Source: Ceratodon purpureus (lineage: Eukaryota > Streptophyta > Bryopsida > Pseudoditrichales > Ditrichaceae). From it: a DNA stretch of 64,000 nucleotides. A program made the position numbers and the translations under genes. The notes beneath the pieces are model-generated. The model saw only the letters and a list, made by a program, of their open reading frames with translations, had not been told where the DNA came from and made no database searches. The DNA is taken from contig CM026421.1 in the NCBI GenBank assembly GCA_014871385.1, forward strand, positions 16,475,048 to 16,539,047, read 5' to 3'. Positions 24,233-35,988 of this stretch are shown piece after piece (position 1 is the stretch's first letter; each line of letters opens with the position of its first letter).

Positions 24233-24704
24233 TCAGAGAGAGCCAACGGATCCAGCCATGGCATTGTTGGAGCGCTCCTCCCTAGATGCATCACCCTGCA
24301 CACCAGAATCAACTGAGCCTTTCTCCATAGAATCGCTGTGAATAGGAACTGAAAGAGTCCGAGCTGTTGTAGAATCGGTTGCGGTTGAGGAGGAGATATC
24401 GGTGGAGGAGGAATGGTCGGTGCTGTCCACAGTAATAGGGTTAGCGGAACAACTCCCATAAGTCTTCACCGGCAACTCCAACTGCTCAAGATATGTCTCA
24501 AATGGGTACCCGGAGAACTTTCCTAGACGGCGCACTTCCTTGTAGCACTGCTCGTTCCATTTAAACTCCGAGGAACATGCCAACATTCGGCCAAGCGCAG
24601 GCACATTCGGTAACCACTGCTTCGGCTCCTTGCGATTTTTGGCATTTCGATTAAAAAAGACAATCGATAGCCAAGCCAACAAGTGTCCTTTTTCGACGTC
24701 CATG
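24233..24704 (-). CDS. Hypothetical protein, 157 codons
   Basis: Open frame from MDVEKGHLLAWLSIVFFNRN to a stop at 24233. The first 90 residues look protein-like: several Trp, mixed charge, LGRMLACSSEFKWNEQCYKE. The rest is Ser/Thr/Asp-rich and low complexity. I do not recognise it. The frame upstream of the chosen Met runs into the 59-bp minisatellite, so the first Met after it was preferred. It may be one exon of a larger gene or a chance frame. Confidence 0.3.
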
Positions 24705-24712
24705 GCGATGCA

Positions 24713-25000
24713 GCAACCCAGCGGCCCCTCACAAAAGCAGACAAAGCAAAGTTCTGGCACAGATTTTGCCAGCAACCCAACGGCCCCTCACCCAAGCAGA
24801 CAAAGCAGGGTTCTGGCACAGGTTTTGCGAGCAACCCAACAACCCTTCACCCAAGCAGACAAAGCAGGGTTCTGGCACAGATTTTGCGAGCAACCCAACA
24901 ACCCTTCACCCGAGCAGCGGAAGCAATGTATTGGCACAAATTTTGCAAGCACTCCAGCGACCCCTCACCCAAACAAACGAAGCAATGTATTGGCACAAAC
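24713..25000 (+). repeat. 59-bp minisatellite, about five copies
   Basis: The landmark GCAGACAAAG or its variants begins at 24737, 24796, 24855, 24914 and 24973, exactly 59 bp apart. Units run AGCAACCCAACGGCCCCTCA, CCCAAGCAGACAAAGCAG, then GTTCTGGCACAGATTTTGC. Because 59 is not a multiple of three, the frame shifts each copy, so the array is not one coding repeat. Confidence 0.9.
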
Positions 25001-25354
25001 ACAGACCCATGCACATACATTCCCACACAGATTGCGTCTGACTTAAGTAGTGACCGATATGTGACCAGGAGGAAATAGACGAGATAGTGGCACTGGAGAC
25101 AACACTTGCCATAAGCATCGGTTTCATGATGGCGCACTCACCACAGAGTTGCCGCAGACAGCTGAGCACTTGACATCTCCCCATGCTGCCCAGATGACTG
25201 ATCATCAGGCGCCCCATGACCACCACCAACACGTCCAATTGCCTCCCCACGACCACCACCAACCCGTCTAATTGCCTACAGCACAATCCTCCGTGAATAC
25301 CCTGTTCCTCAAACTGTCTCTTCCTTGTCTTGTCAAAATATCAATTCCATGAAT

Positions 25355-25452
25355 TTGCACGATACTTGCTATCTCATGGGATCCGAAATTCAATCATTAT
25401 AGGTTGCACGATACTTGCTATCTCACCGGATCCGAAATTCAATCATTATAGG
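25355..25452 (+). repeat. 49-bp tandem duplication
   Basis: Two adjacent 49-bp copies starting TTGCACGATACTTGCTATCT at 25355 and 25404, differing at about two positions. Probably recent. Confidence 0.9.
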
Positions 25453-25565
25453 TTGCAATTGAAAAATGTGATGGCTAGGTGGGTGGGTGCGCAGGGTGTC
25501 GAATAGAGAAGTCGTGTCAAGGAGACTTGCAACTCCTAGCAACTCAAACCGATATTAGCAGACAG

Positions 25566-25800
25566 GATGAGATGGGACGTATGAGTAGAAGGTGAGGTTC
25601 AACAACTCAAACCCATCACAGCAGACGAGATGAGATGAGACGTACGAGGAGAAGGTGAGGTTCAACAACTCAAACGTCCCATCACAGCAGACGAGATGAG
25701 ATGAGACGTATGAGGAGAAGGTGAGGTTCAACAACTCAAACTCATCACAGCAGACGAGATGAGATGGGACGTAGGAAGAGAAGGTGAAGTTCAACGAATA
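25566..25800 (+). repeat. 63/66-bp tandem repeat, four copies
   Basis: GATG(G/A)GACGT starts at 25571, 25634, 25700 and 25763, giving periods 63, 66 and 63. The longer unit has an extra GTC triplet. On the minus strand the array stays open across 25845-25555 (96 residues), repeating a 21-22-residue unit of the type LVCCDGFELLNLTFSSYVSS. All length changes are multiples of three, which is compatible with selection on a frame but also with chance. Confidence 0.85.
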
Positions 25801-25845
25801 GGCCAGCGTGTGGCGATTGTCACCGGGCACCGTTACACTCTCCAC

Positions 25846-28322
25846 TTCACCAACTTACTAGGGGCACACTGCTCTCGCGACACACACCTTGCACGTGAAG
25901 CTATGAGATGAAGGAGAGCTCTGACCCTGAAACTCCATGGACCACTGAAGATGCATCCAGAAATCACCTTCTCTGCCTCTAACTTAGGTCACAGTGCACG
26001 GTGTGGCACAAGTTACAACCTCGCAACCAGCCAACTTCTGATGTGAAATCTCGGCCGTCGAAGCATACTGGTCGATCTTGGACGTCCATTCTGATTCTGT
26101 GTGGGGCCCACCAGTGGGTTGGCTGTAATGTAGATAGTAACGGATGTTTACTGTAATTCGACGATGGGGGGGGGGGGGGCTATGGGGGCATGGGACATGG
26201 GGCCATGGGTATGGAATTTGAGCAGCCAGTTGGGGAGGGTTGGGCAGTTTGAGCCAGCTTAGAGGGTTTAAAGTTGTGGTATGGTATGGTTTGGGGTATT
26301 GCTTGGGGATGAGGCATGGACCAAATATTTATTATTTCAAACTTTATAAACGGTTATATGCTGAAAATTAAATTAGATAAACATTCATTTGAAATTTATT
26401 CTCAATTTTTCAAAAAATATGAGTTATTTCATGAAACACAATATAGTTACTTGGAATTTCTCAATTTCATTTATGTCTAGAGCATGTACTTTGCTGTTAT
26501 AGTAATTTATCTATTTTTCCTTTCATCACTCTTGGATTACTCATTTGTTTTTAAACACAAAAATGAAGAGTTTATAAAAAAAAACTCTAATATGTGTAAC
26601 ACATTATTTATTTGCACTTAGTTTCATAATTAAATTGAAACAACTCTTCCAAAAAATAAAAACATTTTACATATGACTAAGATAAAAAATTGCCAAAATT
26701 ATTATTTTTGAATTAAGGATAGCATATCTTTATTTAAGTTAGTATGCTTTTTGAAAGGTATTAATTTTAAAGGTGTTAGTTTTGATGTGACTAATGTGCT
26801 TAATCATTCATGTTGAAATTTGTCACATTATTGGCATTGAAATTGTAGGTGAGGTTGAAAAGTGAAGATGTAGGTGAAGGTCTGAGTGAAACTTCCAAAC
26901 TCAAGGGATATTGCATAGTACATATAGTGTATATTTGTGTGTATGTACTATGTGCTGTATTCTGGAGTATTTGGAGTATTTTGGTGTTTTGTACCTATGT
27001 AATTTGATAGCTTCACAACATAAAAGGAAAAAAAATTGTTTTACATTACATGCACGTCACCGACCTTCACATTTTTTTTCCAAACAACCAAGTTCAATTC
27101 ACCGCAGATAAGATATTTTATTAAAAAAACAGCACAACACGACCAATTTCTATATCTCAAGGATGTAAAGGGTTAATAACCTTCCATTGAGCATGTCAAT
27201 CTGAAATTTGAGTAGTTACCATATGGGTTGGCAAACGTGAGGTCGACACCGTTTGTATCGCTGCCATAGAACAATTTCTGAAATTGCTATTGTCCAGCAT
27301 ACCTATCGCACGTTGGCTAACTTGGTTCATATGATTAGGCCTAGTACTAGCGTATTACCACAAAGTCTGAAATTGCAATGGCCTGCCCAAAATAGGTGGC
27401 GAACACATTTCGATTGCCTGGGATTAAGATAGTTGATAAGTACTCGTTAAACACTAAAGATTTTTTATGCTTCTGGAGTCAACGCTGGAGAGAGCAAATC
27501 TCTATTCACTGCAACCTACTAATTTTCAAGGTTAGACAACGAATGAAAGATGTAACCATATAGTCTAGTATCTACCAAGTTCAAAACAATATATAATAAC
27601 TATGAGTTAGTCATGGGTTATAGACTGCAAGATTAAAAGGTTCAGGCTCACTAGGAAAGTAAGTTTTTACATTGTTCGAGTAGTGCACCTTTGTTTTGAT
27701 GCCCAAACGGTATACATTGCAAACATGATTGATCAATGGACGGTCATCAACTCCGATAGGTGTAGATGCTGGAGTCTAAGCTCACCAAAGTTTGAGTCAC
27801 CAAAGTTTGAGTCCCCTATAGGCTTGGAATGGAAGAAAAACTTTGATATTGCGGAAAGGTGTGTGTAAAAATACCGTATATTTTCCAAAATCAAAAATAC
27901 CAATAGGGTAATGTAAATATGTCCAATTGGAATTTTGAACCATAGATATGTTCATGTCAATGGGAGAAAAACAACACAAAGAGTTTTCAATGCGACCAAG
28001 ATAAAATCCAAATTTCTATAATTTTTTAGAGTGTATACTTTACTATTCATTTTAATTACGGTCGGTAGATTGGATAACAGAGAAGTCATGTGGATATACC
28101 CCTTGCCACGTCAAATACATAGGATGAAATTCAATAAGCGTGAATGGAAAAAAAAGGATGGATGTAATGTTTTATGTACATGAAAAACGTATCTTGGAGG
28201 CAAACTTGTTTAAAGATAATAGTTGTCATTTGAATGAAAGGAATTTCAAGAACGAGGACAACGCATCTAGATGGAAACAATTATCTAGATGAAAAATGTC
28301 TATAGGATGAAATTCAATTTGG
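25846..28322. other. AT-rich spacer without supported genes
   Basis: Composition changes from GC-neutral to strongly AT-rich after about 26330. The left end (26048-26130) has plant-promoter-like words, including GGCCGTCGA and a GTGGGGCCCACCA palindrome with a GGGCCCAC element. No coding region is supported. Confidence 0.5.
26166..26179 (+). repeat. Poly-G run of 14
   Basis: Homopolymer of 14 G followed by further G-rich sequence (TATGGGGGCATGGGACATGG). Could form G-quadruplex DNA and is error-prone in sequencing. Confidence 0.9.
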
Positions 28323-28577
28323 TCACTTTCTGCCCTTATGAACGAAATGCAACTTGGGTACAAAATGGGAGGTTGCCACAGTTTCAAAGACCACAACATC
28401 CTCGTATTTGAGGTTGTTGTCCTTTGCAAAGATTTGCCATCCTTGGAGCCAAATCAGATGTTTTGATGTAGACATGAAGGCTACCTTCCGCTCCTTCTTA
28501 GGCTCTCCGTTTTTTTCCATAGTGACAATTCTTAGGAGATTACGGTAGTTTTCTTTCACAAAAAGACCAGGTACACA
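28323..28577 (-). CDS. Last exon of a plant B3 DNA-binding domain protein (REM-like), incomplete gene
   Basis: 84 codons and a stop. It starts after CTACAG at 28583-28578, which gives an in-frame acceptor. The sequence has the C-terminal half of a plant B3 fold: strand, then LQGWQIFAKDNNLKYEDVVVFE, matching the family pattern GW..F...N.L..GD...FE, then LHFVHKG. B3 proteins are plant-specific nuclear transcription factors. The N-terminal half of the domain was not found next to it. The expected Gly-Asp turn is YED here. Either the other exons lie further upstream (for example among the fragments at 30.7-31.4 kb) or this is a remnant. Domain call fairly firm, gene model open. Confidence 0.6.
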   Translation of the reverse strand, partial: CVPGLFVKENYRNLLRIVTMEKNGEPKKERKVAFMSTSKHLIWLQGWQIFAKDNNLKYEDVVVFETVATSHFVPKLHFVHKGRK

Positions 28578-29459
28578 CTGTAGAGCTCAACAGAGGAATC
28601 CAAAGTTTAAAGATTAATATATCGATAGTACTCTACAGACTCATCTGCCTCCACAAACAAGTACAGATCTTCAATATCCCTGGATATTCAACTACCTACT
28701 TTAGGAGCTAATTGTAAGCCTCTATTTTTTTGGAAAAGACATGGAATCAATATTATGCACAGAAAATCACTACGGGTGGGCATAGACAAGATGAGTTGGC
28801 AAAGACGATAGACCTAAAGCTGATGGTAGTGGTGAAGCCGCTAAGACGGGTGTCTCGTGGATTCCACGCCTATTTCGTCTTCGAGGTTGTTCACAATATT
28901 GTTTTCCATTAGCCCTAATTAAGCATTCGTTGCATAAGTTTTGGACTTCTGTGAGACTTATTGAAACAAAACAAAAACTGTAGCCACTTGAAGACCCTCA
29001 TAAATACGAAAGATGTTATATGTTGACTTCAACACAATCAAAGCTTTGCGTCTAGAGTACACTACAGAAGGCCAAGCAAGTGAGACAATAGACATTGATA
29101 GATGAGGAATGTTTATCCTTATAGAAGCACAAATGTGCAAAATAAGTATTGCTTTTGAATTATCGGGAGATAAGGTCTTGCAATAAAGCAAGACTCCATG
29201 ATTTAGCTTGAATTACCAGCTGTTTAGGTTTTTTTTAAAGCAACGCTCAACCTTCACTACACAACTTTCTTGTACTTCGGACATAACTCCCAAGTTGAAC
29301 ATTCAGCATCTCGGTATGAGTGTGATTAGAAGATTAAACACTGAAAATTATCATTTTGTGAATGACTTCTTTGCAAATATTACGAATATCCGGAGAAATT
29401 CATGTGTAATAGAGTTTACCTCTTTGGAGTTGAAGAATTTGCCTTGTTCACAGGGAGTA

Positions 29460-29520
29460 CATTCCCAAACATCTTCATAAGAAGTACGTTTCCAAACATC
29501 TTCATAAGGGGTACTTTTCC
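29460..29520 (+). repeat. 27-bp tandem repeat, about 2.3 copies
   Basis: AAACATCTTCATAAG starts at 29467 and 29494, 27 bp apart, with GTAC and CCAA landmarks shared. Encodes a nine-residue repeat (YEDVWK...) on the minus strand. Confidence 0.7.
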
Positions 29521-30279
29521 AATAGTCGCTGTGGCTGCGCAACAAACAAAGAGTCTGGGAAGAGGATGCAACTATAGTTGGAATTAAAAGTATGCAAAAC
29601 GGAGTCAAACATTTGCAACCAAATGACCTCAACACTAGCCAAGGAGAGTGAGTGAATTAATCTTGTTTAAGGCATGACATGCTGGTTGTCAAATTGAAAC
29701 AATAAATGCAACGACAGAAGCTGATTTCTCACAATTCAGTCCACCGTGCGTTACAATTGCTGAAGGCCATCCTTATGGGATCTCGATGGCTATTGTCGGA
29801 GCACTGTCCTTAATTTCTAGTCAACGATCCACGTACTTTATCCATGTCGCATGCCACATATGCATTCCTCAGATTGACTTCATTTTAGAGGCGAAATAGT
29901 TGAAAACTTGGTATACCTAATATGTCTGCTTCTTTTCAAATAACAAGCGAAGTTAAGGGCAACAATGTTAGTAACCTGATCTCATTCTGGAATAAGAGCC
30001 CAGTAAGCCTATCATTGCAACTGAATAAAGATTTTATTAGTGTGATTTTAGTGCATTTTTACACAGCCTTGACCAACGAGTGCAATCCATACAAGATGAG
30101 ATAAAAGAGTTGACTGGGAACTCCAAGGATGTATCAGGTTTTACATGAGTAACTCTAATTCAAGTTTTGACGGCACCAATTCCCCAATTTTATGTTGCCC
30201 AACCCACGGGATCTGATTTTTTTTTTTTTTTGAATATCTACATATTAGAGAAATCACATGGAAAGAAACATGTATTTAT

Positions 30280-30480
30280 GAGATCTCGATGGGTACTGAC
30301 CAACGAGTGCAATACATATTGGATGAGACACCACAATTGTCAAATTGTGGTATTGGAATGCCATGACAATGACGACCTCATATATGGTCTACGGTTCCTA
30401 TAGGTCCATGTTTGCTTATTTTTTGGAGCACATGTTTTCTATCACAGCTCACAATTATAAAGACCCTATTTTCTTGCTCA
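30280..30480 (+). repeat. 200-bp interspersed repeat, copy 1
   Basis: Begins near ATGAGATCTCGATGGGTACT, passes through CACAATTGTCAAATTGTGGT and ends with TTTTCTATCACAGCTCACAA. Homologous to 30590-30800 and 31625-31825. The terminal TTTCTATCACAGCTCA block also appears alone at 52851. Confidence 0.8.
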
Positions 30481-30589
30481 TCCTTATAGGATCTCGATTG
30501 GTTACTGACCAATGAGTGCAATACATACCACTTCAGACAATAGAGTTGATGGGGAATTCCAAGGCATCACAATTGCTGAAGGCCATCCT

Positions 30590-30800
30590 TATGGGATCTC
30601 GATGGTTATTGACCAACGAGTGCAATACATATTGGATGAGACACCACAATTGTCAAACTGTGGTATTGGGATGCCCTGACAGTGACAACCTCATATATGG
30701 TTTAGGGTTCCTATAGATCCATGTGTGCTTATTTTTTGCTGCACATGTTTTCTATCACAGCTCACAATTATAAAGACCCTATTTCTTTGTTCAATTTTAG
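30590..30800 (+). repeat. 200-bp interspersed repeat, copy 2
   Basis: Same order of landmarks as copy 1; closer to copy 3 (31625-31825) than to copy 1. Preceded by a related 104-bp unit at about 30496-30595. Confidence 0.8.
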
Positions 30801-31108
30801 ACTTCACATGTCCTTTTCCCAATTTTTTCCAGTCTCTCTGCACAATGTGATGAGGATGAGAGGAGGCATGGATAAGTCGATTATCCACCTCCTCCACCTC
30901 TAAGCGTTTAAACACCTCCAGTTCTTTTGGAGATGGATAGTTCTGTCCGCTGTGCAATACAACACTGCATTCAGAATCTTCCATGTAGCCCAAATTTTTC
31001 CAATTTTGCCACAAGGGTCCAGATACAAATAATTCGATAACTAGAAGGTTGCAAACTGTACATTAGAGACTAAACTCTACCCTTTTAAACTGAGATCGAT
31101 GACTTACT

Positions 31109-31388
31109 CTTTGCAATGATCCAAGATCAGGAAGCGTTTGGTGAAAGATAACTCGCCATAGAATTGAGCAACCAATGGGTCTGAAAGCTCTCCACATGAT
31201 TCCCCATGATTCGCACAGTCTTTGTAGCGAAACACACATTCCTTGGGATGCACATTTCCTTGCGGGAGTTCACGTTTAGGAGCTAAGTTTGGACTTTGCG
31301 GATCCAAGGGACGCGGCTCATCACCAAAGTCTAGCTTGCGAGGATCTCCAAACTGAGCACCACCCAAGATTCGACGCACCACCGGCGC
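31109..31388 (-). pseudogene. Exon-like fragment of an unidentified protein
   Basis: A minus-strand frame encodes PVVRRILGGAQFGDPRKLDF and ECVFRYKDCANHGESCGELS, ending at DHCKE next to a strong donor (AAAGA then GTAAGT, 31109/31108). The composition is convincingly protein-like, with several Cys and His. On its 5' side the frame runs straight into the 104-bp tandem repeat, which suggests that repeat insertion or exon duplication disrupted the gene. The next protein-like block on the minus strand (31030-30800, PLWQNWKNLGYMEDSE) is in a phase that does not fit this donor. Probably a broken or rearranged gene. Whether it belongs with the B3 exon at 28.3 kb is unknown. Confidence 0.4.
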
Positions 31389-31660
31389 ACAATTGCTGAA
31401 GGCCATCCTTATGGGATCTCGATGGTTACTGACCAACGAGTGCAATACATACTACATCAGACAATAGAGTTGATGGGGAATTCCAAGGCATCACAATTGC
31501 TGAAGGCCATCCTCATGGGATCTCGATGGTTACTGACCAATGAGTGCAATACATACTACATCAGACAATAGAGTTGATTGGGAATTCCAAGGCATCACAA
31601 TTGCTGAAGGCCATCCTCATGGGATCTTGATGGTTACTGACCAACGAGTGCAATACATAC
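31389..31660 (+). repeat. 104-bp tandem repeat, about 2.6 copies
   Basis: AATTGCTGAAGGCCATCC starts at 31391, 31495 and 31599, exactly 104 bp apart, with few differences between copies. Related single units occur at about 29758 and 30496-30640. The third copy runs into the 200-bp repeat. Confidence 0.9.
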
Positions 31661-31825
31661 TGGATGAGACACCACAATTGTCAAATTGTGGTATTGGGAT
31701 GCCATGACAGTGACAACCTCATATATGGTTTAGGGTTCCTATAGATCCATGTTTGCTTATTTTTTGCTGCACATGTTTTCTATCACAGCTCACAATTATA
31801 AAGACCCTATTTCTTTGTTCAATTT
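31625..31825 (+). repeat. 200-bp interspersed repeat, copy 3
   Basis: Nearly identical to copy 2 over ACACCACAATTGTCAAATTG through TTTCTATCACAGCTCACAAT. Directly follows the 104-bp tandem, as in copy 2. Confidence 0.85.
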
Positions 31826-32827
31826 TGGAGTAATTGTTTTACTAAATGGTTGTTGCAATAGGTTCTTTTGTGTATTTGCTTCTCATCACTGCCTGAGATC
31901 ATGCATTTTATTGAATGCGGTACCTGAGGTTTGTAAAGTTGAACTGTTGATATCTTCGATGCTGCCAACATTCGTTGATATGGTACATGAGAGTCTATAC
32001 ATCAGCAGGAACGGCCTATGTATCTACCCGTGCACCCTAAAGAGTGCACTCGGGAAGGTTGGCCTCGTGCTGACGTGTACATAGGTTGATATTGACAAAA
32101 TTGATATTTTTTTAGGTTTGTGCATGCGAGGAGTACTGATGTAGTCGGAGGGAATAGCGGTGTGGTCCAAAGCAGCAGTGTATTCCGACATTGGTGATGT
32201 GTAGTAAAGTGTACATGTGGGGGAGCAATGTTTCAGAGGCTTGATGTTACAACTGACCTGGTTTACTAGTTTTGTATACTGTTGGAATTGATTCAAATGG
32301 TCTTACTGACACAGGTGAGTGTAACATGTACTACAGAAGACAAAATGATGAGGTCATCAATTTTGTCTTATGTGGTACATGGTGACTAGTGAAAAAAAAT
32401 CCTTAATTTGTTGTATTGATTGAGATAATCAATCATGCCTTACTGGTACGGTAGTGGAATTACAATATACGTAAAATGTTATGAGTAACTTAATTTTGTG
32501 ACCTTAGAATAACCTACTCAAAAGTGCCATGAAAGACAACGTGCGACCGAAGCTTTTATTGAGCTAGGTACGTTATTTGCTATATCTTAGTATACTCCGT
32601 GTCTATTCGCTACTCTACGTATTCGCTAAGAAAAAAACTTTATTCCCAGATAAATGAGTTCATATTATTCATGTTGTGCATTGTGAAGGAGAACTTTATT
32701 TTCAGATTATAAAGTTCATATTTGTTGTTGACTATTGCACGATTCCTGCTTTTTGAAGTGGTTTCTATAATCTAACTTTTTGAGGTTAGTTTATTTTTCA
32801 AAGGCTAATGTACATAGAATAAGTACA

Positions 32828-33751
32828 TTAACCCCTAAAGTTCCTAGACTATGTTTCACCAAAAAACGCTCCAAAACTGAATAGGCCAATGTAAAAAGCA
32901 TGAATGACTAAAAAAAAAATTTCTCTAATTCAAACCATAAGATCTTCAACCAGATTATTGTAATAGTCAGCTCAAAAAAATTCAATATAATCGACCGTAG
33001 AGATTAGAAGATTATAGCAATTCAAATTTGAAAACAAACTTTTTGGACAAGATTTTTGACTAGGTTGACATACTCTAACTTTTTTCCCTTAGGTTTTTTG
33101 CATTATAGATTGTGGGGGCTTTGATGCATGTCAAAGAAGACTAAGTTAGCTAATTGTGATTAAAAAATTACACCAGAAAGTCAAATGTAGCATGTTGAAA
33201 ATAATATTTTTATTAAGTTGAATACATAAGAATGCTAAATCTTATTTCTTTCCTAGAAATTCTATTATTTAAAAAAGTCTCAATCCAAACAGTCAAAGTA
33301 AGGATTGATGTCCATCCTTTCATTGAGAAAAAGAAAAAACCTAAAATAATTTTTTTTCTAATTTTTACGAAGGAAAGAAGAAGTTTTTTCGTACACACCC
33401 GGAAATGGTGAGGAAACATTGATATTTTGTGGAGTGAACATTATGCACTCAAAGTCATTTTTTTTTAAACCTCAAAGATGACATCGTGAAGTATTTATAG
33501 AAACATTTTTAGACGTAATTGATATATTTTGCATGGCTACCAGAATTCCCCTTTGAGCAGCTATTTCCACTTCGGGTACCATAACTATTTTTATAAACAT
33601 CCAACTCAAAAAAAATAAAAATTCCCTCAAAGTCCTTGTTATGGCCTATGTTCACGAAAAAATTCAAAAAATCTTGACTTTAATTGAAGTCACAGGTAGA
33701 TGCCCAAATTCTAAAAAGCCCATTCTAGGACTATTGTCCTTTAGGGGTTAA
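32828..33751 (+). mobile_element. piggyBac-like MITE, copy 1 (TTAA target duplication)
   Basis: A 916-bp interior starts CCCCTAAAG and ends CTTTAGGGG, a perfect 9-bp inverted repeat, flanked on both sides by TTAA (32828-32831 and 33748-33751). TTAA duplications and C-rich ends are the signature of piggyBac-superfamily elements. No transposase is present, so it is non-autonomous. A second copy of nearly equal length is at 55513-56438. Confidence 0.85.
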
Positions 33752-34733
33752 GTCAATTTGAACTTTATTAGTATGATGACTGTAGAAATATCATTAAGAA
33801 TCAAATGGACATGGTTTTAAAGACTAATAGACACACCCTGTCAACAATCGCACTTCTTAGACATGAAGGGTAGACAATTAATGAAGTAGAAGGCAATTTC
33901 AAGGTTAACGAGTAGATAGTTCCACCTCTTGCCTCCACAAGAGTTGGACTAGCTGAACGGCAAGATCACTACATGTCTCACATCTTTATAGACTATATCT
34001 TCAATACGCAGTATTCAAACATCTTACAACCTACAATTTTGAGGTGATATCCTCATTGAATGTCATTATCATCATTTACATGAGGCAAGTACCTGGACAA
34101 ATAATAACGTGTTGACACCATAGAAGAAGTATATCCACAAGAAAAATTCATTTTGGGTGAAAGTAATATATGTTATAATATTACTTGAGGGCTAAGTTTG
34201 TTATTGAATAACAACAAAACTATATATTAAATATATCTAAAAAAGTATAACCGCAGATACTATTATCTATAATCAATAATATCTGCTCAAATCTATAACC
34301 TTTTTTGACAAGTTTTAAAATACCTCGGTGAATGGGTTATAAGTTTTAAAATGGGTATAGTTTCATAAATGGAAAATGAAGTTTTTAAAAATATGTGTGT
34401 TTATTATAGAGGTCTAGAGATGAATTTGCATTTTGTAGTGGCAATAGCCGCGTGCATTATCCAATATAATTAAGCTTACAATTATTAAAGATTTTTCAAT
34501 CTTCGACACAAAACTGTCTTATTGAAATTCTATAGGAAGTCTTTATTACATCGATAGAGAAAAAAGAACTTATGCGTTTTTACATTTTGTGATATTAAAT
34601 CTTTCAATTCCCAAAAAAATGGTTTAAGAATGTCTCTAGAAATAAATCAATGAATGCATTTATCAATAGAATGAATTCATTCTTTTATGATCAACATATA
34701 AATTTTAAAGCATTTGCTACATTTGTTTTTGGA

Positions 34734-34783
<50 letters not shown>
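34734..34783 (+). repeat. TA dinucleotide microsatellite
   Basis: About 25 TA units, interrupted near the left end. Confidence 0.95.
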
Positions 34784-34787
<4 letters not shown>

Positions 34788-35271
34788 TGCATCGGGAATT
34801 GATGAGATTTTGAAAAAAATCATACATGTTTGATAAATTCTATTTAAAACCTCTTTGTCAACAAGATTAAATTTTTGAAAATATATTCTCCAGTCCATGT
34901 CAATTCTATGCTCTCATGTCTCACATGTTTAGATGCCTGTTTTGATCAATAAAGCTTACAAAAATAGAGCATGTAATTTTACCTATTCACTCTAAATGGT
35001 GATTTGCCATTCACTCAGAGTTTCAGATTTCTTTTTAGAAGGTAGTTTCAATCATATTTTAAAAATATACATAGCAGAATTTTATAAAATTGCAGTATTG
35101 CAAATTATCGAGGAGCTTTAGAGTAAAGGTACTTGGAATTTCAGGGCTTTGAGGTATATGCTCTACAACTTGGAGAAACAGCTGTCACCTTGTAGATGAG
35201 CGATGTCGTTCTGGATCAAGGGCAAGGATGCCACGCTGTGAGAAACCTGTTCAATCGACAGTGCTCATGGA

Positions 35272-35305
35272 TCCGATTCGCTTCCGATTCGCGTCCGATT
35301 CGCTT
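35272..35305 (+). repeat. 11-bp tandem TCCGATTCGC(T/G), three copies
   Basis: TCCGATTCGC starts at 35272, 35283 and 35294. A further diverged match, ATCCGATTCA, follows at about 35321. Upstream of the Tnp2 gene by about 700 bp. Confidence 0.8.
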
Positions 35306-35988
35306 CCTGATTCTCGTCCAATCCGATTCAAGTGGAGATTATGATGGTGACGACGCTGTTGATGACAACAGTACTCTGATCGTAGAGTCCACTAAGTTAC
35401 CCGGTGAAGTCCGAAGCCCTTGTACACGGTGCTCTTATGTCGAACCTGACTGTGTCAGTCCCTGTGCGCAGTGCTTGCACAAGACGACGTGTCTAAAACC
35501 CTGGTTCCTATCTCCTCGTGCCCCCCAGCATAGTGCAAATAGAGTTCTTCTCGTCGGTATGCTGTTCTCTCCTCCACGCGATAGGCAGAGGACTTCTCCT
35601 TATGTTGTGTAGACCGCAAGCGAGGCTAGGACCCCACGTTTCGGACGATACATGCTCTGTGGTGCTATTGCGGCAATTCTATGTTCTCCAGCGTGATGAG
35701 GGTCGGATACACGGTCCTTTTGTCGTTTGGGGTTTGCACAATATTTCATGTTCAATCCACTTACTTCCTAGTTGCCAAGAAACTTGGCGGTTGCTGGGTA
35801 GTTTAGAGCACACGGCGAGTTGCCTATGCATTGCTTCCATTGCCTCTATCACACGCGTCTACTTAGCCGTTCCTTGTCATTGCAGAGTGGAATTTATCTG
35901 GAGTAGATTTAGGGTTCGCGCGAGTTGTCTAGATATGCATCGGTTTCCATTCCCTTTGTCAGTTGTGTCTACTTAGCAAGCGCTGGGT

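Larger units (their letters stand above)
28578..30690. other. Spacer or introns with gene fragments, no firm model
   Basis: Short minus-strand frames at 29351-29635 contain tandem YEDVWK-type units but cannot be assigned. The right part (from about 30280) belongs to the 200-bp and 104-bp repeats described separately. Confidence 0.35.
31840..35988. other. AT-rich spacer before the transposase gene
   Basis: No supported gene. It contains a TTAA-flanked MITE (32828-33751), a TA microsatellite and, near 35.27 kb, an 11-bp tandem. From about 35.1 kb the composition becomes GC-neutral and probably holds the promoter and 5' UTR of the plus-strand Tnp2 gene. Confidence 0.5.

Noticed and set aside
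24713-25000. Regular array that could be mistaken for CRISPR repeats
   Set aside because: The whole 59-bp unit repeats, with no unique spacers; this is a plant minisatellite.
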